DNA from: Anaerolineales bacterium
Lineage (GTDB): Bacteria > Chloroflexota > Anaerolineae > Epilineales > JAANWY01
Assembly: GCA_018263655.1 (NCBI GenBank)
Contig: JAANWY010000012.1
Coordinates: forward strand, 1 to 8,542
Direction of reading: 5' to 3'
DNA length: 8,542 nucleotides
Within the stretch, counting starts at the first letter, position 1; every line of letters starts with the position of its first letter. A model generated the notes under the pieces. That model did not search any database, was not told the origin of the DNA, and saw nothing but the letters and a program-made list of their open reading frames with translations. The position numbers were made by a program, and so were the translations under genes. Shown here in pieces: positions 5,835-8,542 of the stretch.

Positions 5835-5865
5835 CCTCTCGTCCCAAGTGGACGAGGGGTTTTTT
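5835..5865 (+). terminator. T-box intrinsic terminator
   Basis: CCUCUCGUCC (5835-5844) pairs over 10 bp (one G-U) with GGACGAGGGG (5850-5859) around loop CAAGU, followed by six T residues (5860-5865). Its 5' arm shares 5836-5845 with the antiterminator's 3' arm, so the two structures exclude each other. It ends 79 nt before the hom start. Confidence 0.95.
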
Positions 5866-5944
5866 GTTTGGTTACACTCAATCCACCCCCTTCTGGAAAA
5901 TGCCAAATTCACACATAAACACGTAAACACAAGTGAGGTGGGTC

Positions 5945-7015
5945 ATGCGACGAATTCCCGTTATCCAACTTGGTGTCGGCAACGTCGGCCAGTCGTTGAT
6001 CGAGCAGGTCGCCGCAAGTCGCGTCCGACATGCGGATCTGTTCGACTTACGCCTGGACCACGTCGCCTTAGTTGACAGCGATGGGGCGATCGTCAATCCT
6101 AAGGGTTTCAGTGACGATTCGCTGAGCAACATCGCGCAGGCGAAGGCCGGCGGCAGTCAACTCAACGAACTCAGCAACGGGCATGTTCAATGCGATCCGG
6201 CAGCGATCGTGGACGTAGCTGGTGCTGATGAGGCCATCGTCATCGACGTAACGGCCTCGCAAGAGACGATTCCGGCCCTGCTGGAAAGTCTCGGGCGCGG
6301 CTATCGCGTTGTTACAGCAAACAAGCTGCCGCTTACAGAGTCCTACGCTCTGTTCCAGACGCTGACGTCCAGCCGGCAACTGCGTTTTGAGACGACGGTG
6401 GGAGCCGGCTTACCCGTCCTCAGCACCCTTCAATCGCTCGTCGACGTCGATGACAGAGTACAACGCATCCAGGGGTCTCTCAGTGGCACCCTGGGGTTCA
6501 TTTGCTCTCAGCTCGATGCCGGCAAGCGTTTTTCTGAAGCTGTGCGTGAAGCGGAGCACCGCGGCTATACCGAGCCCGATCCCCGGGAGGATCTGGCCGG
6601 CAGCGATGTAGCGCGCAAAGCGCTCATCATGGCCCGGATGCTCGATAACCCCGCCGAGTTCGAAGATGTCGAGGTCCAATCGTTGTACCCCCGGGAGATG
6701 GACGATCTCACCATCAACGAGTTCCTAGCCGAAGTGGATGCTCTGGACGAGGAGTACGACGAACTAGCGAACGAGGCGCGAGCGTCCGGTAAGCGCTTGC
6801 GCTACATCAGCGAGGTGGTGGATGGACACTGTCGTGTCTGTCTGGCAGCCGTCGACCCCGACAACCGATTGGCACATCTCCAGGGCTCCGATAGCATGGT
6901 CGTCTTTGAGACCGGACACTATCGGGATAACCCCTTGGTCATCAGCGGCCCTGGAGCGGGACCAACGGTGACGGCCGCCGGCGTGTTGAGAGACATTGTC
7001 GGGCTTGCCTTGTAG
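5945..7015 (+). CDS. Homoserine dehydrogenase, without ACT domain
   Basis: A 356-residue cytoplasmic NAD(P)H-dependent enzyme that reduces aspartate 4-semialdehyde to homoserine, the branch to threonine and methionine. Residues 1-150 are the Rossmann domain with GVGNVG (10-15) and VTANK (123-127). The catalytic domain has ETTVGAGLP (149-157), GYTEPDPREDLAGSDVARK (207-225) with the expected substrate-contacting Glu210 and catalytic Asp221/Lys225, and the C-terminal GPGAGPTVTAAGV. The motif wording resembles the homoserine dehydrogenase part of bifunctional ThrA. The chain ends where monofunctional enzymes of about 430 residues add an ACT domain, so direct threonine feedback through that domain is absent. 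ATG 5945 follows GAGGTG by about 5 nt; a GTG at 5933 in frame would overlap that Shine-Dalgarno. It lies directly downstream of the T-box terminator, and asd follows after 12 bp. Confidence 0.95.
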   Translation: MRRIPVIQLGVGNVGQSLIEQVAASRVRHADLFDLRLDHVALVDSDGAIVNPKGFSDDSLSNIAQAKAGGSQLNELSNGHVQCDPAAIVDVAGADEAIVIDVTASQETIPALLESLGRGYRVVTANKLPLTESYALFQTLTSSRQLRFETTVGAGLPVLSTLQSLVDVDDRVQRIQGSLSGTLGFICSQLDAGKRFSEAVREAEHRGYTEPDPREDLAGSDVARKALIMARMLDNPAEFEDVEVQSLYPREMDDLTINEFLAEVDALDEEYDELANEARASGKRLRYISEVVDGHCRVCLAAVDPDNRLAHLQGSDSMVVFETGHYRDNPLVISGPGAGPTVTAAGVLRDIVGLAL

Positions 7016-7027
7016 GAACGGGCCTCA

Positions 7028-8512
7028 ATGGATACAATTAAGGTAGGTGTCCTCGGTGCGACGGGCGCGGCCGGGCAGCGTTTCGTGCAGCTTTTGGACG
7101 GTCACCCATGGTTTGAGATCTCAGCTCTGGCGGCGTCGAATTCGTCAGCCGGAAACAGCTACGCCGATGCCTGCGCGTGGCGCGTCTCGTCCGATATGCC
7201 GGCGGCGGTTCGCGATCTGGAGGTGCTGCCCGTTGAACCTGGATTCAAGGCCGACATTGTCTTCTCCGCATTGCCTAGCAGCGTGGCGGGGCCGGTCGAG
7301 GAGGCTTTCGCGGAGGCCGGCTACATTGTGTGCAGCAATGCTAGCTCTCACCGGATGGACTCGGACGTCCCGTTGATCATCCCCGAGGTGAATCCGCAGC
7401 ACCTGAGCCTGATTCCGCATCAGCAGCGCCGGCGGGGTTGGGACAAGGGTTACATCATCGCCAACCCGAATTGCTCTACGATTCATCTGGTGCTGGCCCT
7501 GAAACCGGTCCAGGACGCCTTCGGTATTGAGCGGGTGATGGTGACGACCATGCAGGCCCTGTCTGGGGCGGGGTATCCCGGTGTCTCGTCGTTGGATATC
7601 GTCGATAATGTGGTCCCCTATATCGGCGGCGAAGAAGAGAAGGTGGAGACCGAGCCGCTGAAGCTTCTGGGGCGTTTTGATGGTGAAGGCATTGAGTTTG
7701 CCGACATCACCATCAGTGCTCAGGCAAACCGGGTCGCGACGATCGACGGACACCTGGAGGCTGTATCGGTTGACCTGGCCCAACAGGCTCCGATTGAGGA
7801 TGTGATGGCTGCTTTGGGTGAGTTTCGGGCCGAACCACAGGAATTGGGATTGCCCAGCGCTCCGGAACGCCCCATCGTGGTGCGCCCCGAGCCGGATCGA
7901 CCACAGCCGCGCCTGGACCGCATGGCCGAACGCGGGATGGCGGCAGTTGTGGGGCGGGTGCGCGAGTGCCCGGTGTTCGACGTCAAGTTCGCTGTATTGG
8001 GCCACAACACGATTCGGGGGGCAGCCGGCGCCTCGATCCTGAATGCGGAATTGCTGGTGGCGAAGGGCTATCTCGGCGATTGGTCGACGGCAGCAGATGA
8101 CAAGGTCCGGCTATCGCGTGCGCTCGCCGCAGAGATGATCCAGCACGCACGCGAGAGAGCGCCGGAGGAAGTGTGCGGGATTGTTGCCGGCGAGAATGGC
8201 CACTTCAGTCGCGTATACGCGGCCCGAAACGTCGCTGAGAATCCCAGCGTGACGTACGAGATGGATCCGCAGGAGCAGTTGCGGATCTTTAAGGAGATCG
8301 ACGAGCGAAGCTGGGACGTGGCCGGCATCTATCATTCTCATCCGGCGAGCCCGGCACATCCATCCCCGACCGATATGCGCCTGGCATTCTATCCCAGTGT
8401 GGTCTACTTCATTGTCTCGCTCATGCAGCCGGACCGCCCGGTTGTGCGGGCTTTTCGCCTCGACCAGGAGCGCAACAATACCGAAGAGCTGGAATTGGCA
8501 ATTCTGGACTGA
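7028..8512 (+). CDS. Aspartate-semialdehyde dehydrogenase fused to a C-terminal JAMM/MPN domain
   Basis: A 494-residue chain with two domains in one uninterrupted frame. Residues 1-349 are a complete archaeal/fungal-type aspartate-semialdehyde dehydrogenase, which reduces aspartyl phosphate to the semialdehyde used by the hom product. It has the NADP loop GATGAAGQ (10-17), NPNCST (146-151) with nucleophile Cys149, TTMQALSGAGYPGV (173-186), and catalytic His242 in DGH. Enzymes of this family normally end near AKGYL (346-349). After a short linker, residues about 358-494 are a JAMM metalloprotease-like domain: Glu381 in PEEVCGIVAG and HSHPASPAHPSPTD (436-449) supply the complete E...HxH(7)SxxD zinc set (His436, His438, Ser446, Asp449). 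Single-domain relatives (Mec, HcyD) cut amino acids off sulfur-carrier proteins; that role here is inference. No in-frame start codon lies at the junction. AGGA at 7014-7017 precedes the ATG. Confidence 0.95.
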   Translation: MDTIKVGVLGATGAAGQRFVQLLDGHPWFEISALAASNSSAGNSYADACAWRVSSDMPAAVRDLEVLPVEPGFKADIVFSALPSSVAGPVEEAFAEAGYIVCSNASSHRMDSDVPLIIPEVNPQHLSLIPHQQRRRGWDKGYIIANPNCSTIHLVLALKPVQDAFGIERVMVTTMQALSGAGYPGVSSLDIVDNVVPYIGGEEEKVETEPLKLLGRFDGEGIEFADITISAQANRVATIDGHLEAVSVDLAQQAPIEDVMAALGEFRAEPQELGLPSAPERPIVVRPEPDRPQPRLDRMAERGMAAVVGRVRECPVFDVKFAVLGHNTIRGAAGASILNAELLVAKGYLGDWSTAADDKVRLSRALAAEMIQHARERAPEEVCGIVAGENGHFSRVYAARNVAENPSVTYEMDPQEQLRIFKEIDERSWDVAGIYHSHPASPAHPSPTDMRLAFYPSVVYFIVSLMQPDRPVVRAFRLDQERNNTEELELAILD

Positions 8513-8542
8513 TCACGGCTACTATCATCGCAGTTGGAAATT
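8513..8542. other. Downstream end of window, no gene seen
   Basis: The 30 bases after the asd stop hold no start codon with a clear ribosome binding site, and no terminator hairpin. The operon may continue beyond the window. Confidence 0.6.

Larger units (their letters stand above)
5542..5865 (+). promoter_or_regulatory. T-box riboswitch (probable tRNA-Thr sensor) controlling hom-asd
   Basis: The leader binds a tRNA and lets transcription proceed when that tRNA is uncharged. Stem I: CGGC/GCCG base (5542-5545 with 5642-5645), CAGG/CCUG (5552-5555 with 5635-5638), specifier loop with AGUA (5559-5562) facing GAA (5627-5629), the AGAGA bulge (5580-5584), and GGUGGGG/CCCCGCC (5585-5591 with 5606-5612) under the distal loop. 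Specifier: ACC (5631-5633, Thr) by position from the lower helix; AAC (Asn) is the other reading. Stem II lies at 5657-5744, with GAA and AGUA at its base. A conserved-looking CCGUUA segment is at 5763-5768, and a Stem III hairpin at 5783-5804. Antiterminator: UGGG/CCCA and ACGGGAG/CUCUCGU around bulge UGGAACC (5815-5821). UGGA predicts tRNA base 73 = U, which fits Thr in many bacteria but not Asn (G73). Confidence 0.95.

Noticed and set aside
5933..5944. GTG start for hom at 5933
   Set aside because: It would consume the GAGGTG ribosome binding site and add residues before a normal Rossmann start.
5830..6075. 81-codon open frame across the T-box terminator
   Set aside because: It starts in the antiterminator and overlaps hom in another frame with no family resemblance.
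7145..8005. 286-codon minus-strand open frame inside asd
   Set aside because: It lies opposite the Asd coding sequence in a GC-rich gene, and the + strand frame has all catalytic motifs.

Overview
The window looks like chromosomal DNA from a GC-rich bacterium, and Chloroflexota is my best guess. The reasons are a T-box leader outside an obvious Firmicutes context, an archaeal/fungal-type aspartate-semialdehyde dehydrogenase, fused 2-oxo acid dehydrogenase E1 subunits, and repeat-rich intergenic DNA. No rRNA or marker gene is present, so the phylum is inference. All recognisable genes are on the + strand, in two blocks separated by about 1.2 kb of non-coding sequence.

Block 1 (1-4732): four partial copies of a 47-bp tandem repeat (13-185) lie before a consensus sigma-70-type promoter (205-233) and a DeoR-family regulator (275-1063). 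After a 235-bp gap come a single-chain E1 alpha-beta fusion of a pyruvate/acetoin-type dehydrogenase (1299-3389) and its E2 acyltransferase (3389-4732), joined by a TGATG stop/start overlap. The E2 has one lipoyl domain, two successive peripheral-subunit-binding domains and a catalytic domain. No E3 is present. The DeoR protein is a plausible local regulator; paired TGAAAGC motifs in its leader may be its operator.

Intergenic region (4733-5944): the first 600 bp holds a 163-bp imperfect palindrome of REP/MITE type, 12-bp tandem repeats, a perfect 14-bp-stem hairpin and a separate 14-bp inverted repeat. A strong promoter (5344-5372) then starts a long structured leader. Its 3' part is a T-box riboswitch (about 5542-5865) with Stem I, AGUA/GAA specifier loop, Stem II, Stem III, a UGGAACC T-box bulge and a mutually exclusive terminator. 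The specifier is best read as ACC (threonine). The UGGA sequence predicts a U73 tRNA and argues against asparagine. Stem II is made of inverted arrays of 8-bp repeats.

Block 2 (5945-8512): the T-box controls hom (homoserine dehydrogenase without an ACT domain) and, 12 bp later, asd. The asd product is a continuous 494-residue protein: a complete aspartate-semialdehyde dehydrogenase followed by a complete JAMM/MPN metalloprotease-like domain (intact E, HSH, S, D motif). JAMM proteases of the Mec/HcyD type release amino acids built on sulfur-carrier proteins. A fusion to asd, next to hom, therefore suggests a link between the aspartate pathway and carrier-protein-based homocysteine or cysteine synthesis. 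This fusion is the most novel item in the window. The last 30 bases after asd contain no complete gene.
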